Shown here: piece after piece, positions 1 to 12,411 of the stretch
Position numbering within the stretch: position 1 is the first letter of the stretch
How the letters are laid out: every line of letters starts with the position of its first letter
NCBI GenBank assembly: GCA_021234155.1
Contig: JAJEKV010000017.1
Coordinates: 4,500,792 to 4,564,791, forward strand
DNA: 64,000 nt
From: Isoetes taiwanensis
Taxonomy: Eukaryota; Streptophyta; Lycopodiopsida; Isoetales; Isoetaceae
Direction: 5' to 3'
Notes under the pieces: generated by a model
Told to the model about the DNA's origin: nothing
Database searches by the model: none
What the model saw: the letters and a program-made list of their open reading frames with translations, nothing else
Made by a program: the position numbers and the translations under genes

Positions 1-669
1 ATCTAGATAATGCATGGTTATACCCTAGTTACACTATATTTATGTTAATAAAGTGAATTCCTATATAGAGTTAATTAGAATGCATAATTTACTATCCTTA
101 TGATTGAAGCACTTTAACTCATATTTTTATTTTGAATTCTGTACAATATTTTCTTTAGTTAATAATGATACAATAAAACATATAAACATAAAAAAAATTC
201 CTTGGACTATAGCTTCTCTAATTAAAGACTCATTGTCACAAAAATTAAGTCAAAAGTTGTAATAATAAGAGGGAAATAATTCTTGAACCTCATGCAACAT
301 TTTTAAGCAAAATAGGGTTTGGCGACTTCAATTGATATCAAATGATAGCGGCAAAACATGAAAACATGCAAATTGACATGTTTTATCATAATATATCAAT
401 TAATTTCATATTTAGCAAGGTTTAGACACTTTTATGCTAGAAAATTGAAGAATGTAGTTCTAGAGTGCTGTAAAAACGGCCAAACTCTTCAAAGTTTGAG
501 TAATCATACTAATATAAAGGTGGATCCAGTGGTCATGAAATTCTCATAGATCGTTAAGAATCAAGTGAAGACTCAAATAGTGGTGGTATATTTTAAAATT
601 AAATTTTCTCTTGTGAGATATATCGGTTTAAGTGGCAGGGGGTATGATGGACCATGGTCCCCGGGACAA
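1..669. other. AT-rich intergenic DNA, no gene seen
   Basis: AT-rich sequence with short, unconvincing ORFs. A 63-residue open frame at 358-549 has no recognisable domain. The right edge runs into Copia reverse-transcriptase coding sequence, so this stretch may include decayed upstream parts of that element, but no integrase or gag motif is readable. Confidence 0.5.
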
Positions 670-2162
670 CTCTAATGTTAATAGTGAATGAAGCACTTGA
701 TGGTCCATTTGCGCAGTAGAGGCAGCAGGCCATGGATGATGAGTATGCATCTCTTGGCAAAAATCAGACTTGGGAGCTTGTTCTGCTTCCAGCAGAGCAT
801 CAATTGGTCAATACAAAATGGTTGTTTAAGCTCAAGCAAGATGCAGCAGGTCAGATTCAGCGATTCAAAGCCAGGCTTGTAGCACCTGACTTTTCTCAAG
901 TGGTTGGGATTGACTTTACATAAACTTTCTCATCTATCGTTAGAATGTCCTCCATATGCACATTACTTGCCACGGCCACGGAGATGAATATGGAAGTCCA
1001 TTAGATAGACGTCAAAACTGCTTTTCTTCATAGAATTCTCAAAGAGGAAGTATATATGTCTCAGACGAGGGATACATAGCAGCTGGCCAGGAACACTTGG
1101 TGTGTGACTTACATAAAGCACTTTATACTCTGAAGCAGTCATCGAGAGCTTGGTTTGATCGGATTAACACTTATCTCATTGCTCTTGGCTTTGTGAGTTT
1201 CAAGGCTGATCCAAATGTATATCAGAAGTCAGATGGCAAAGATCTCATCTACCTGGCCTTGTATATTGACGATTGGATTCTTGTTTCTACTAGTTTGTAT
1301 CTGCTCAATCAAGTGAAACATCAGTTATCAGCTGAATTTAGTATTTCGGACATGGGGAGATAACATATTGTCTAGGCATACACATTACAAGAAACAAGAA
1401 CCAAGGCTGGATGAGACTATCACAGTTTAAGTACATTGAGGAAATTTTGTACAGATTTGAGATGGCTGACAGCAATCCAGTGGATCGGAACAGAAAACTG
1501 AAGATGAGAAAGAATATTTGGGAAAAGTCGTGCATCATGATGCAGTAGAAAATTTGATTTACTTAGTAATTTCAACAAGGTCAAAAATCTCATATGCAGT
1601 AGAAATTACAAGTTAATTTATGGAAAACCCTGGGAAACAGCAATAGATAGCCGTGAAGCACATGATGAGATACTTGAAAGGGACCCGTAGTTATTCTTTG
1701 GAGTATGAGTGAATTCCAGATTAAAACATTTCAAGTTGGTTGGATTCTCAGATTGAGATTGGGCTGGAGAACTAGATACTAGGAAGTCAACATCAGGTTT
1801 TGTATTTTTGCTTGATAGTTGTGTGATTTCATGGCAGAGTAAGCGACAACCCATTATGTCATTGTCAAGCATGGAACCGAATATATAGCAGCAAGTTTGG
1901 CAGCCCAAGAAGCTATGTGGTTGAGACAATTATTGAGAGAATTGATGCAAGAGCAAGTGACACCTACCATTATATTTTATGATAACAGAAGTGCTGTTGC
2001 ATTAGCTCATTCGCCAAAGTTTCATGCAAAAACCCGACACATCGATGCCTGATATCAATTCATTAGAGAACAGATTCAGAATGGTGTGCTCGAAGTCATG
2101 ACAAACTGAAGATTCTATTCCATGAACTGAACATAGATCCAGCTGATATGCTGATGGGAGAG
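670..2162 (+). pseudogene. Ty1/Copia pol remnant (reverse transcriptase and RNase H)
   Basis: This is a decayed copy of the C-terminal part of a Copia polyprotein. In order it shows the RT entry motif (KNQTWELV, then NTKWLFKLK, GQIQRFKARLVA) at about 730-920, the segment IDVKTAFLH at about 1007-1030, the HKALYTLKQSSRAWF motif near 1110-1150, the catalytic YIDD equivalent (LALYIDDWILV) near 1255-1285, and an RNase H end with [15 protein letters not shown] near 1835-1875. Stops and at least three frameshifts break it, so it cannot encode a working enzyme. Gag, protease and integrase are not visible upstream. The polypurine-like GATGGGAGAG and a TGTTAG LTR start follow directly, which fixes the element's right end. 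The Copia assignment follows from the motif set and is firm; the left limit is approximate. Confidence 0.85.
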
Positions 2163-2350
2163 TGTTAGCTATTATAATATATCAGAGTTAGCATAACATC
2201 TTACCTGGTTGCTTACATGTCATAGGGAGTCGCATCCTTTTGGATGCATAAATACCTTTTGTAACTGTTCTTGATTATCAATAAAAAGCCTGCATACTAT
2301 TTCCTCAACAAGTTCTTCTGTTCTTGTTTATTCTTGAGAGTGATGTTCAT
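2163..2350 (+). repeat. Candidate Copia 3' LTR
   Basis: It begins TGTTAG immediately after a purine run that ends the Copia coding remnant, the usual start of a Copia 3' LTR. It contains a TATA-like segment (GCATAAATACC), a polyadenylation-type AATAAAAAGCC and CT-rich sequence, and a CA near 2349 could be the end. No matching 5' LTR is present in the window, so the right edge is a guess. Confidence 0.55.
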
Positions 2351-3290
2351 AACCAATTAAATAAGAGTTCAACTTGTTTTATTTAGTAAATCTAAGCATG
2401 TAATGGAAAGTTGGATGCCATTCTTGCAAAGGATAGGTGATCCCAAAATGTGGGAGCAGGAGTAAGAATTGCATAGTTAAATGAGTATAATTCTTGCTTG
2501 GAAAGCCTGCCACACCATAATTTATTTATTTATTTATTTTTTTTTTTGGGGGGGACTCTAAAATTCTCTTATGTTTTGCTAAAATTGCCAAAATGCCTTT
2601 GGTGTAAGGGCTTTAGTCGTTTGATGGACGTAGTCGTAACTTTCTTGTGATGATCCAAATGGGAATGTGTCCTTCAGATGCATTGTAGATGAGGATGATA
2701 TCTTTCCATCAAAGCTAAGCTTACCTAAATGAGAGTTTGAAACCACAAGCTATGTTATTTTTAATACACAAAAAGATTTGTAAATATTTAGGAGGCCATA
2801 ACTTAAGATTTTGAACTCCGATTCACGCGACCTTAGCTTTATTTCATCCCCATCTAAAATGTAGGTGCGAGGCACATGCCCATTTGGATCATCACATAAA
2901 CTAGCAGAATTGCAGGGTTGGGAAGAAGGCTAGGCAGATGGGTTCATGTTGGTATCTTAATCGTAGTAATTTGAATTTTGGCGGCAACCTTCCTAAGGGT
3001 TTTTTTTTTCTTATATCAGAGCGTACCAATTTGCCTGCAAAGGTTTGAATTCCATTGAGAAATAATATGGAGATTTAAGAATTGCGCGTTAACTTCCCAT
3101 TACTAGTTTGATATGATGCCAAATGGAATTTTGATCGAACAGAATTATAATGAAGTTCCAGTTGCTAAATTGAAATAATGAAGTAAGTTGTCTTAAACTA
3201 GTGCCAATTTATTGTGCAATAGACAATGGATATTACGATTGGGTGCATCGAAATAGACAAAGGGGTAATCGAGATTGGGTAAAGCAATGG
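2351..3290. other. Unassigned intergenic DNA
   Basis: No gene, splice pattern or transposon motif is recognised. There is a T-rich run and a G run near 2520-2555. Phrases such as ATTTGGATCATCACA and its near complement (GTGATGATCCAAATGGG) near 2650 and 2885 are inverted, hinting at a small decayed inverted-repeat element, but no clean termini are visible. Confidence 0.4.
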
Positions 3291-3294
3291 TCAG

Positions 3295-3418
3295 ATTCCT
3301 TGGGGTTTGGAGAATGGGTATTATCTATAGTCCGAGAGGGAGAGGCCAACATCTTATTCCTTGGGGTTTGGAAAATAGTTATTATTCTATTAGTTTGAGA
3401 GGGGAGGCCAATGGCTTA
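3295..3418 (+). repeat. Imperfect tandem duplication, 61-bp unit
   Basis: Two successive copies begin with ATTCCTTGGGGTTTGG at 3295 and 3356 and both end in GAGGCCAA followed by a CTT. The unit is 61 bp with scattered substitutions. No coding function is evident. Confidence 0.75.
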
Positions 3419-4053
3419 TTACATACGCAGAGCAAGGTTGTTGATGTGATATGGAAGATGAATAGACCACACACACTTATGGCATATATAGAGCTCGCAA
3501 GGGATTGGAGCCTTCCGTTATGAACAACCTCTAAATTGCTATCTCCATACCTAGATTGCAATTGCCAAAAAGCATTTAATTCAAGTTGCATGGGTTATTG
3601 ACACTAGCCATTAGCCATAGGTTAGATGATTGGTATCTGAATATCTAGTGAAGAATGAAGGGTATCCAAGCAAATAGCACATATTTAAGCGATGTTGTGC
3701 AATAACACAAATTTAAGATCCGTTTGCACAATACAAATTTAGGATCTGTTGTTTTTGTTTTTACTCCAATGTGCATTGACCCATTAAATGAAACAACGGT
3801 AATATCCTTTATTATTTCCAGATATGCCAACCAAATAACATTGACCCATTATATGATTATTTTCAGATAGGGCATTAGTATGGCATCCAAATAACGCATA
3901 GAATATGTCATAACAAATAGATTGGTATGTTGTAGAGTATTGGCTGAGCCAGTATTCCTAACAACTTTATGAGCACAAAATTTCCATTGATATAGATGAT
4001 CAAGCGCAGATGGTCCAAGTACCTATCATTGTAGAATGTCAGAACTGCTCTCA

Positions 4054-4190
4054 TATGTACTTTGACCTTAAATTTAAAGTAAACACTGCAGTTCCACATC
4101 TAACATCAAGCAGTTGTTCTGGTAGATATGCACTTTGACCTTTAATTCAAGGTAAACACTGCAGCTCCACAGCAGTTGTTCTGGTAGAAA
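4054..4190 (+). repeat. Imperfect tandem duplication, ~73-bp unit
   Basis: Two copies start TATGTACTTTGACC (4054) and TATGCACTTTGACC (4127). Both continue through AAACACTGCAG and end in CAGTTGTTCTGGTAGA. The second copy lacks about ten bases. Confidence 0.8.
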
Positions 4191-4199
4191 AGTTGTGTA

Positions 4200-6711
4200 A
4201 GTATCAGTTATCAATTAAGCTAGAATTGACATCACAAATACTATAATATAGCCTTTGGCCATCTTTCAACCTCATCCCGCAAAAACTCTTATTGTCTATA
4301 AAGTGCTCGTAAATAATAAAGTGCGATTTTCTATATGTCAATAACTAACATCACCCAACAAAAACATTCAAAGTCCATTTCAAACAACGATAGAAGCATG
4401 CATCTTCCTTTACCAGGGCCCAGTTAATATGATTCGCTTGATCAAGTTACATGAACTCTCTAATTATTTGTTTACATCCTAGATCTTTTATGTAGTCAAG
4501 TATGTAAAAAATGGCCGGTTGTTAGAGGTCGGCATTTATGTGAAGGACATCTAGCATCTTCCGGTTCCACCAGCACACAAATTATCTATATGTTCTTCCC
4601 ACGTGATTTCGTGAGAATAACATCATCATCCCTTTATCCGGAAGAGGAGGTGTAAAAATAAGGGAATCGGTAACTTTCGGGCTTTGCTTACCAAACGATC
4701 GATAACTTCTTGCACCAGCAGCCCTTCACTCTTGCTCCTCGAGCTATTACCATGTCATTACCACCGGTGACTTCCACCACCATCTTGAAAAGTGAAGACA
4801 TGTCCAAAGGTCAGAGCATGCACCGCCGCCACAACTTGCTCCAACCTTGTCTCCCTCGACCAATAGCCCGGCTTAGAGAAATATATCCATGCCCAAAATG
4901 CATACGAATAAGAAGCTATAATCCATTGCTTCACTCTCTTGTCTTGTACCAAAGAATCCAATCCCTCGGCCCGGTTGAACAGTTTCGCAGCGCGATTTAG
5001 CTACATCTGTGCCTTTCATGACTTGCTCATACTTGAAGGCCCTATCCGGCCCCAATGAACCTTCTTGAGACATTGGCAATGCAGAATGATTAATAAGTGT
5101 TCCCAAAGGACATAGTCCAATTCTTGTGCCTAAACCCTTCAACAAGTCTTTGTAATGGGCGTAAGGCCTTATATGATCTCTCGCTCGCCAAGATCGATTC
5201 TTTGTTTGGATGAAACAAATACGCTTATGCTCTACTTCACCATCAAACGTAATCGGGACCTTTTGCATCACAAGGCAAGTTCGGAAGATCTTTCCAACCC
5301 CACAAACCTAGAAAATAATACCAACCCGTCTGCAATCACATTTGTTGCAAAAACTATTGCAAAAAGCTATTGCGACTGTAGGGAGTTCATTTAGTGCGAG
5401 AGAGGAACTTTGATAGAAGTAACGTAAAACCGTTATGCCGATGAGTTGTAATGCACCTATGTTATGGCATAATATATCACCTCAAACCTTGAAATGCGGT
5501 TTTCTGCGCGTGCCATAACATACACAACAACCTTAATACCATAGAAATGGTTACTGACATTTAAGGCTGATTTGCTCGAGATCGCTACCATCATAGGCAT
5601 GTCGCAATTTGAATATTTAGGCATCAAGAATCAAACGACACAAGATAAGAAACAAGAGGGTAACGAGCAAGCAAAGGAATAGCTAAATTCGGTACGTGAG
5701 AACAGATCACAACTTTATAGGATGCACGGTGTCCATGATAGTAAGAATAACAAACTTCTATGTCCGGTACAATAACTAGTGATTCTCTCCAAGAAGATGC
5801 AAGAACTAGCCGAGAATCACTCTCAAGCAAAACCTTAAAAATTGACCCGGACTATTAAATGTCGAATTACCGCAAGAAGATTGAGCTTCCCCAAATTGAC
5901 ACCGATTTTCGCCTTGAAAATAAGGAAGCATGTAGGTTTCAATTTGCATGGTGAATCTCGTCACATCCCCGCATATGAGAACCTTCAAAACCTACTTAAA
6001 CCCACTATCATGTTGAGCGATACAAAATTGATAGAAAACACGAGTTCTACGATGGAAAGCAAACAGAATTCACTTAAAAAATTATTCTCTACATGCAATA
6101 TCCCTCGTTCCAAACAAGAGAGTAAGGATCGTTGACAAAGATACATATTGACGTAATTTTATGAATACCCTTGAAATTCTAAAAAGAAGGAAAACAAAAG
6201 CATGTCAACTCCACTCTAACATGTAGGTAGGAGCACGCAAAGAAATAAAAAAAAATCAACTAAATGAAGCGGAGAAACAAAATATTATGAACTTTAGATT
6301 AACCTTGATATAAACGCTCTAGCTTCCTCTAGCTCGAGATGCAATCCCCCTCGACGATAAAACAGAGGTCTCGGGGGAAAATATAATGGAAAAGGGAAGA
6401 ACATCTCCGCCATAGACATCGTGAGTTTTCTTACGCACTGTTTTTTGAAGTAAACATGAAAAGAAGATTCCGGCAGCTACAACATTCTCAAAGCCCGAAA
6501 GGATTTGTGCATATAGCCGGAGACACCGCTCTCCATACCCGAACTTATGTTGCTCAAAAGGATTTTGTCCTCTAGTTATAACTAGTGCATGTACCTCAAG
6601 GCAAAGCCAAGCAGGCTCAAGAGCTATGCCACCGCCATAGCAAGAAAGAGAAACACCGTCGCCATCCGGATCTGCCATATAGCCGAAGTTCGCGAAAGGC
6701 ACCCAGAGAAA
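4200..6711. other. Unassigned region with open frames of unknown meaning
   Basis: No family is recognised on either strand. The longest open frames are minus-strand stretches at 4873-5271 (132 residues) and 6319-6702 (127 residues). In the latter a Met-Ala-Asp-Pro start is followed by 28 codons and then GTACATG, which could be a first exon with a splice donor, but no second exon is found. The frames may be chance or remnants of an unknown element. Confidence 0.35.
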
Positions 6712-6835
6712 TTTTTAGAGTTTTCTAATTTCCCGGCCGTAGGATTCAAATTAGAGAATCGGACGGCTCAAATTGATTTTGGGTGACGGGCACAACACGC
6801 GGCATAGCTAGAATTGCGAGGAAAGTGTCGGGGGG
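6712..6835 (+). repeat. Dispersed repeat, copy 1 (also at 51.79 kb)
   Basis: This stretch resembles 51,793-51,925 in the same order: TTTTCTAATTTCCC, then a GATCCGA-like segment, then ACACGCGG followed by TAGCTAGAATTGC against TAGGCTAGAATTGC and a GAAAGT end. Two copies about 45 kb apart show that it belongs to a dispersed element. In both places a different repeat structure starts within a few tens of bases on the right. Confidence 0.5.
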
Positions 6836-6954
6836 GTTAGGCAACCCCGCTAAAAGTTAAGGTTATTTTCATAGAAATGCTTTTAAACTACGGCATTTTT
6901 GGCAAAAGGTAAAAACCCCATTATTTGCTTAGAAACATTACAAAAACGGAAGTT

Positions 6955-7205
6955 GACGGCCCCTAAATTGAGTTCGAGAGCCCGGTAGGCCCAAGCCGAA
7001 CCCGTAAAAATTCGCTTAAAAGCGAACCCACCTGATTCGCCGAGGCGAACCCGCTATGTTGACGTGGCGCCGAGGTGGCGCTACCGACCGGTTCGCCTAA
7101 CGAACCCGAACAGTGGTTAAGCCGGTGTCTGAACGGCCGGCAAATGGCACGGGTATGGCGCAGTGCACGGGGCCTGCCACCCAGGGGTTCGGGCCGAACC
7201 CCGTG
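6955..7205 (+). repeat. Foldback element, left arm
   Basis: This GC-rich arm is built on TTCGCC and GGCGAACCC dyads. Read forward it matches the reverse complement of 8,160-8,400 over about 240 bp: GCGAACCC, then ATTCGCC-AGGCGAACCCG, then ATGTTGA-GTGGC, then GAGGTGGCGCTACC, a second TTCGCC-CGAACCCGAAC and a final GGGTTCG-CGAACCCC. Match quality is moderate with several indels. Confidence 0.75.
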
Positions 7206-8159
7206 TCAAATCGGTAGCGGCGGGCGGTGTTTTTGGTGTTGAGGAGCCACAGCAAGCAAGCATCCATCCGCCATAGCCACCCCTTGTCTTGGTTCTTTGG
7301 CCCCACGCAATCCTTCCTTCATTACTTCCCCTTCGATCCAAATTGGCAATTTTTCTTAGAATCACTGCTTTTTCCTCCTCGCGATTTTCTGCATTGCTTC
7401 GCGGATCTCATGCCCTCGATTGGCCTTACGGCGAACCCCAATCTTGTGAGTATCTCACTCTTTTCCATGTTTTTTATGGATTTTGTGCTTTTAATTTAGT
7501 TCGGTGGTTGGCGGCTTGTTTACGAAGAGATTTTAGACCGATTCGTTCTTTGTTTTTGTTGGATTGAATGTGCAGATTGAAGTTTTTGCAGAGGAAGATT
7601 TTTCGAGACTTTACGCGGGAGTAACCCTTTTGAGAAGACGAACTTGGTAAATCATGCTTGGACGAAAACCCGTGACTTGCAATGAGGTCCGTGGGTATAT
7701 TCATAGCCCACGCCATGTAATTCTAAACCTCTCGGTCGCCGAACCGCCCGGATCTTATCACGCTTTTTGTGTTCCCTTTTTGCCATTGTGTCAACAACAC
7801 GATCCGCATCAATAATCCTTTAGAGTTTTGATTTAAGAATCGGTTTGCAACCGACCTTTTACGTCCCGGATTGATTAGTTTATACAGAGTTTCATGATTC
7901 TTAGGCTTTATTATCTAGTTTTTATGCCTTGTTCCTTAATCCGTCATTGTGGATTATTGCTTAACATTTTCACAATCTTGATAACTGTTTTTCTTAAGGA
8001 GTTTCTACCGGATTTCTTCATGATTTATGCATCCCCTTTCCTGAGTGTTGAATCCTTTTCGGTAGAAATCCGCAGCAGGATGGAGAATTAGTTCCGTCCT
8101 TACAGTATTTTAAAAAGTCAGGAGAAAAACGGAAGAAATTTTTGCGAACAACCGTGTTT
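7206..8159. mobile_element. Spacer of the foldback element with exon-like sequence
   Basis: About 950 bp lies between the inverted arms. A CT-rich leader is followed by ATGCCCTCG at about 7410, twelve codons, then a GTGAGTATC donor-like site. A TGTGCAG acceptor-like site near 7575 opens onto a short readable frame (ATTGAAGTTTTTGCAG onward). This resembles the first exon-intron-exon of a host gene carried between inverted repeats, as in Pack-MULE or foldback elements. The parent gene is not recognised and the capture reading is inference. Confidence 0.4.
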
Positions 8160-8400
8160 AGACCTGGGGTTCGCCCAGGCGAACCCGGTGGGTTCTGGGC
8201 CCGTACCTGCGCCGTACCCGTCTGCCCGCTGCCAGTGGCGACAACTCCTCCGGTTAACCCTGGTTCGGGTTCGCTTGGGCGAACCCGGTGGGTAGCGCCA
8301 CCTCAGTGCCACATCAACATAACGGGTTCGCCTGGGCGAATCCGTGGGGTTCGCTTGGGCGAACCCGCTTGGCGGTTTGACCCAATTTCGGGAGCCAATA
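8160..8400 (-). repeat. Foldback element, right arm
   Basis: Inverted partner of the arm at 6,955-7,205. Four TTCGC(C/T)(T/C)GGGCGAACCC dyads occur within 230 bp. Its outer end lies about 160 bp before the start codon of the EMB8-like gene, so the element occupies that gene's proximal promoter or 5' leader. Confidence 0.75.
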
Positions 8401-8557
8401 AAGTGGGCGTTACAAAAACCCAGCGTATGGTTATAGTAGAGCAAATGTGCAATTCCCTACTCCCTAGTGAGAATAATATGAACCGCAAAAAGTTCAGGTG
8501 CTTAAATTTTGCTGGTGTCATCCGATCTAAATTTGCATGTAGCAGCAGAGGCAGGCA

Positions 8558-11500
8558 ATGCCGCTCAGCCATCGCAAGACAGGCCCTATCTTTTTGAGAT
8601 ATGAGATGAAATGCGTCTCCCCCATGGAGCTTCGGACAAAGCATATCTGCTTTGCAGCCAGAAACAGAAGATTGCTTGGTAATCCGATAAGTTGCTTCTC
8701 GTTTTTTAAGGTGCGAAGGAATAAACAATTCCAACCAAGGTGTTTTTTGCCAGGGCAAAAGCCCAATTCACCGGAATCCATTTTATGGCCTCTGGCACTG
8801 GCTGCAACTGCTGCTACAACGGCTTTTACTCCAAAAGGACTACCTTTGAAAGTCTTAAGTGGTCCCAGTAATCTGAACACCGAGGTGCTTAGAAACATTG
8901 AATTGCTTACGGAGCCGTATATGTTTTTCCCAATTCTCTCAAACCCACATGTTGAGACCATCTTTGCAGCTCTCTTTCGATCTCGTCCCCAAGTTAATTT
9001 TAGAAGGGAATGCTTGAGAATGTCAGATAATGGGTCTGTGGCTTTGGATTGGCCTGTTGGAGGCTCCAATGAGGAGCTCTGGAATGTTATGCCAGCTCCC
9101 AATGCTCCCGTGCTTATTCTGCTGGTATGTTCATCTTCTTCCCTTCTCCCAAGATTTTACTTTTCGCCAGGAGTTAGACAATCTAGTCGTCATCCTATTG
9201 GAAATTCAAGATTTTTATTTTGATTTTTGAATTAATGGAAACAATGTTCAGTGACAATAGATAAGCAAGAAATAGAGCTCCAAAAGAGTAGCTATATCTT
9301 GATTGTGCAAGGTTGATTTATCAGAAAGATAACCTCTTTGGAAGAAATAAATAAGCGCAGACTCTAGGGAACCTATCGAAGCTGCCATTTGGCGAAGGCC
9401 CATGTTGATGTATATAATATTTTGTTTTGCTTCCATCCAGCCAGGTCTTACAGGAGGCAGTGGTGACAGCTATGTAAGGCATCATCTTATCCAGGCCCGG
9501 CAACACGGGTGGCACACTGTTGTGTTTAACAGTCGAGGTTGTGCTGATAGTCCAGTCACCACTCCAAAGGTTTGATTTTCCTTTCCTTACTGGGGATGTC
9601 CTTACTGAGGATGACACTATTCAAGTATACATCATTTAGGCTGATTCTTGTACCCACTGTCTCAGCAAAGTGAGCAAGATTTTGATGGTATTGCTAAAAC
9701 TTATAAAGTAGTCCAAAACAGCTTAATTTCCTTATTTGAAGTACATGACCTATAGCTTCATCTTCTTGATGAACCTGCACTTTCCCTATTTTCGTGACCA
9801 GGCCATGTTTTACCATTTCAAAAAGTCTTCTATATATAATAAAGGTTAAGTAGGTTATCCGTACTGTGTGATTGAGTAACCATATAAAAATGTTTTTTAT
9901 CTGCAAGGTATGATTCCCTGATTAAAGGGATTGAAAACTTATGGACAGGAATGACAAACATGACAGCCCAATGGTTTTACAACTATCAGTCTCCCAATTG
10001 ATTAATGGGACACGCAGCAATAACATTACCTGTTTGCATGGCTTGCTTAACTGCATAGCACATCACTTAGTTAGATTTGGTATAGTGGCAATTATAGTCC
10101 ATGCGAAGAGACTTTGTACCACCCCATAGCTTTCTATTTCCTCCCTTTATCTCCATCCTGTCATTGTTGCTACCTACATTCAGAAACGCATGTGGCAGTC
10201 TCCTTGTAAGTAAAACAGGGTTATAGTCTTTTGGAATTTGTGGATCAAATACGTTATCTACGGATGATGAAAAATAGAAATAGACGTCTTAGAAGAAAAT
10301 CTAATATTAGGTGTTACAGTACATTCCTAAATTCTAATTTTTTGTGCAAGTGTAACATGCTTTCTGATGTCAAATGTGTCATATTTCATCTACTAGATAT
10401 GCTTTATTTAATTGTGCATTGTGCTCCTATGATTTGCAGTTTTACTCTGCATCATTTACACAAGATTTGAGAGAAGTCGTAAAACATGTTGTGAACAGAT
10501 TTCCCTGCTCTCATGTATATGCGACTGGATGGTCACTTGGAGCTAATATATTGCTTCGGTACATAGGACAGGTCGGATTCCTAATCATATCTTTCTCCCC
10601 AGCTTGTCGATTTTGAAGTGAAGATAGTGGATGTTGGAAACATTGTAGGAGGCAGAGAAATGCCCACTGTCTGCAGCAGTCTCCCTCTGTAATCCATTTG
10701 ATTTAGTGATTGCTGACGAGGACTTCCATAAAGGATTTAACAATATTTATGATAAGAGTCTTGCCAAGAACCTTCGAAACATTTTCAAGAAGTAAGCCAA
10801 ACATTTCGGATAAAAAAGTTTACATACTGAATAGTTGCATTCCAATATCTAATGTCATTTCTTCACAGGCATGCATCTCTTTTTGAGGGAATTGGTGGTA
10901 AATATAATATTCATAAAGCTGCAAATGCAACATCGGTTAGAGATTTTGATGATGGCATCACAAGAGGTAGAGAACGACAAAACTTTTCATTCTTCCTTGA
11001 AGTGGTTGCGTTGTCTCAGACAGGATCGCATGCAATAGTGACTTCATCCACTTTCTCATCCATGTCTCCTACCTTTGGCTGTTGCTGACTTTTCTCAATA
11101 CCTTCCACCGCCTTTTTGTAGACAATTGCAAGCTTTCATATGAAACTTCTATAGGGAACTGCTGCATTTGTTTTTCTGAGTCTTTATGTTTCCAAACCAC
11201 AATGTTATTAGCTATTCTTTAGTCTAGCACATACATGTCCAAGTCTTGCAGCTTTTGCTCTTCTTATCGTCACTTGAAGTTTATATTTTTCTAGTTTACT
11301 CCTGAAATTCTGTTCCTTCTCTACGTGCTTTATTTTAGAACTTTAAAAGTGCCAAAGCAACATAGTGATGCTATTCTGCAGTGTCTTTTGGCTACGATAC
11401 TGTCGATGACTACTATTATGATGCCAGCAGTTCACACTCAGTTAAAGATGTGAAAATACCTTTATTATGTGTCCAGGTAAAATATGTGTTCAACAAAATA

Positions 11501-12097
11501 TGTTGGTCTATTACTTCAGTAAGAGTGATTATGTGCCATGTTTCAGGCTGAAGACGATCCAATTGCTCCATCCCGTGGCATTCCATATGCTGCTATAAAG
11601 GTATATTTTTTTATATACATAATTATGATCACAAGTACTAGTATCCTAATAACACATGTATTGCCTTTGTCGTATCTTTCTTACCATGATTCCTCATTAA
11701 CACAGTTATTCCCATAACAATTTCTAGGTATCACTGGATGTATAACCATATAAAGTTGATTCTAAATGTAGTCCTGTTAAGTTTTCTAGGCATAAGCAAT
11801 TTTTGACTGTGACTAACAGTTCATTTTTTTTCTCGCTCATAGGCAAATCCAAATTGTATATTAGTAGTGACTCCAAAAGGTGGTCACCTTGGATGGGTAT
11901 CTGGTAATGCTTCCCCGTTTGAAGGTCCATGGACAGAAGCCATTGTACTGCCATTTCTTCACACTGTGGAACGTATTTTAGATGGTGGCAGCCAAGGAAG
12001 TGGCCTGAACGAGAATACGGATAAATCTGAAGCAATACACATAGGATCAAAAGATAACCCAAGACGCTCCAAGATTGACCAGATTTTGCAAAATTGA
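8558..12097 (+). CDS. EMB8-like alpha/beta hydrolase (YheT-type), eight exons
   Basis: Exons: 8558-9124, 9441-9569, 10440-10571, 10649-10791, 10869-10966, 11382-11476, 11547-11600 and 11843-12097. All introns are GT-AG, the reading phase is kept at every junction, and the product is 490 residues ending in TGA. The fold is that of embryogenesis-associated protein EMB8 and bacterial YheT hydrolases. The catalytic set is complete: oxyanion segment PGLTGG (~190-195), nucleophile elbow GWSLG with Ser264, acid in AEDDPIAP (Asp391 or 392) and His421 in KGGHLGW. Other family blocks seen are VVFNSRGC, AAVSLCNPFDLVIADEDFHKG and VRDFDDGIT. The first ~60 residues are rich in Arg, Ser and Phe, consistent with an organelle transit peptide (inference); Met at 8603 is an alternative start. 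Family members act on lipids or esters, but the substrate is not readable here. This is the only intact gene in the window. Foldback repeats lie directly upstream. Confidence 0.93.
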
Positions 12098-12411
12098 TGT
12101 TGCATTGGGATATGGTTACTGCCCACCATGGCATTCAAACAAAAGGAGAAATTAGGCAACAACACATTATTTTTTATTTTAGGAATAGTGAAAATTGTAT
12201 GTAAATGTATTATTCTACCCAGAGACAATAGGTGGGTACAAGTCACATGTTTTATTCATTTATCACTAATATATTTATGGTGCCATTGAATTTTCATTGG
12301 CTCTTCTTAGTTTACTTGCAGAAAACAAAGAGGGTAATCAACTTCGAAAACAGGAAAGGAAGAAAATGGAAAAGAATAAATGTTTGGTATGGTGTGTTGG
12401 TATGTACCTAT

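Noticed and set aside
4873-5271. 132-residue minus-strand open frame
   Set aside because: No known family, no splice-linked neighbour and no supporting motif; kept only as part of an unassigned region.
8303-9102. Minus-strand open frames of 151 and 191 residues
   Set aside because: They are shadows of exon 1 of the EMB8-like gene and of the foldback arm; the plus frame has family motifs and clean splicing.
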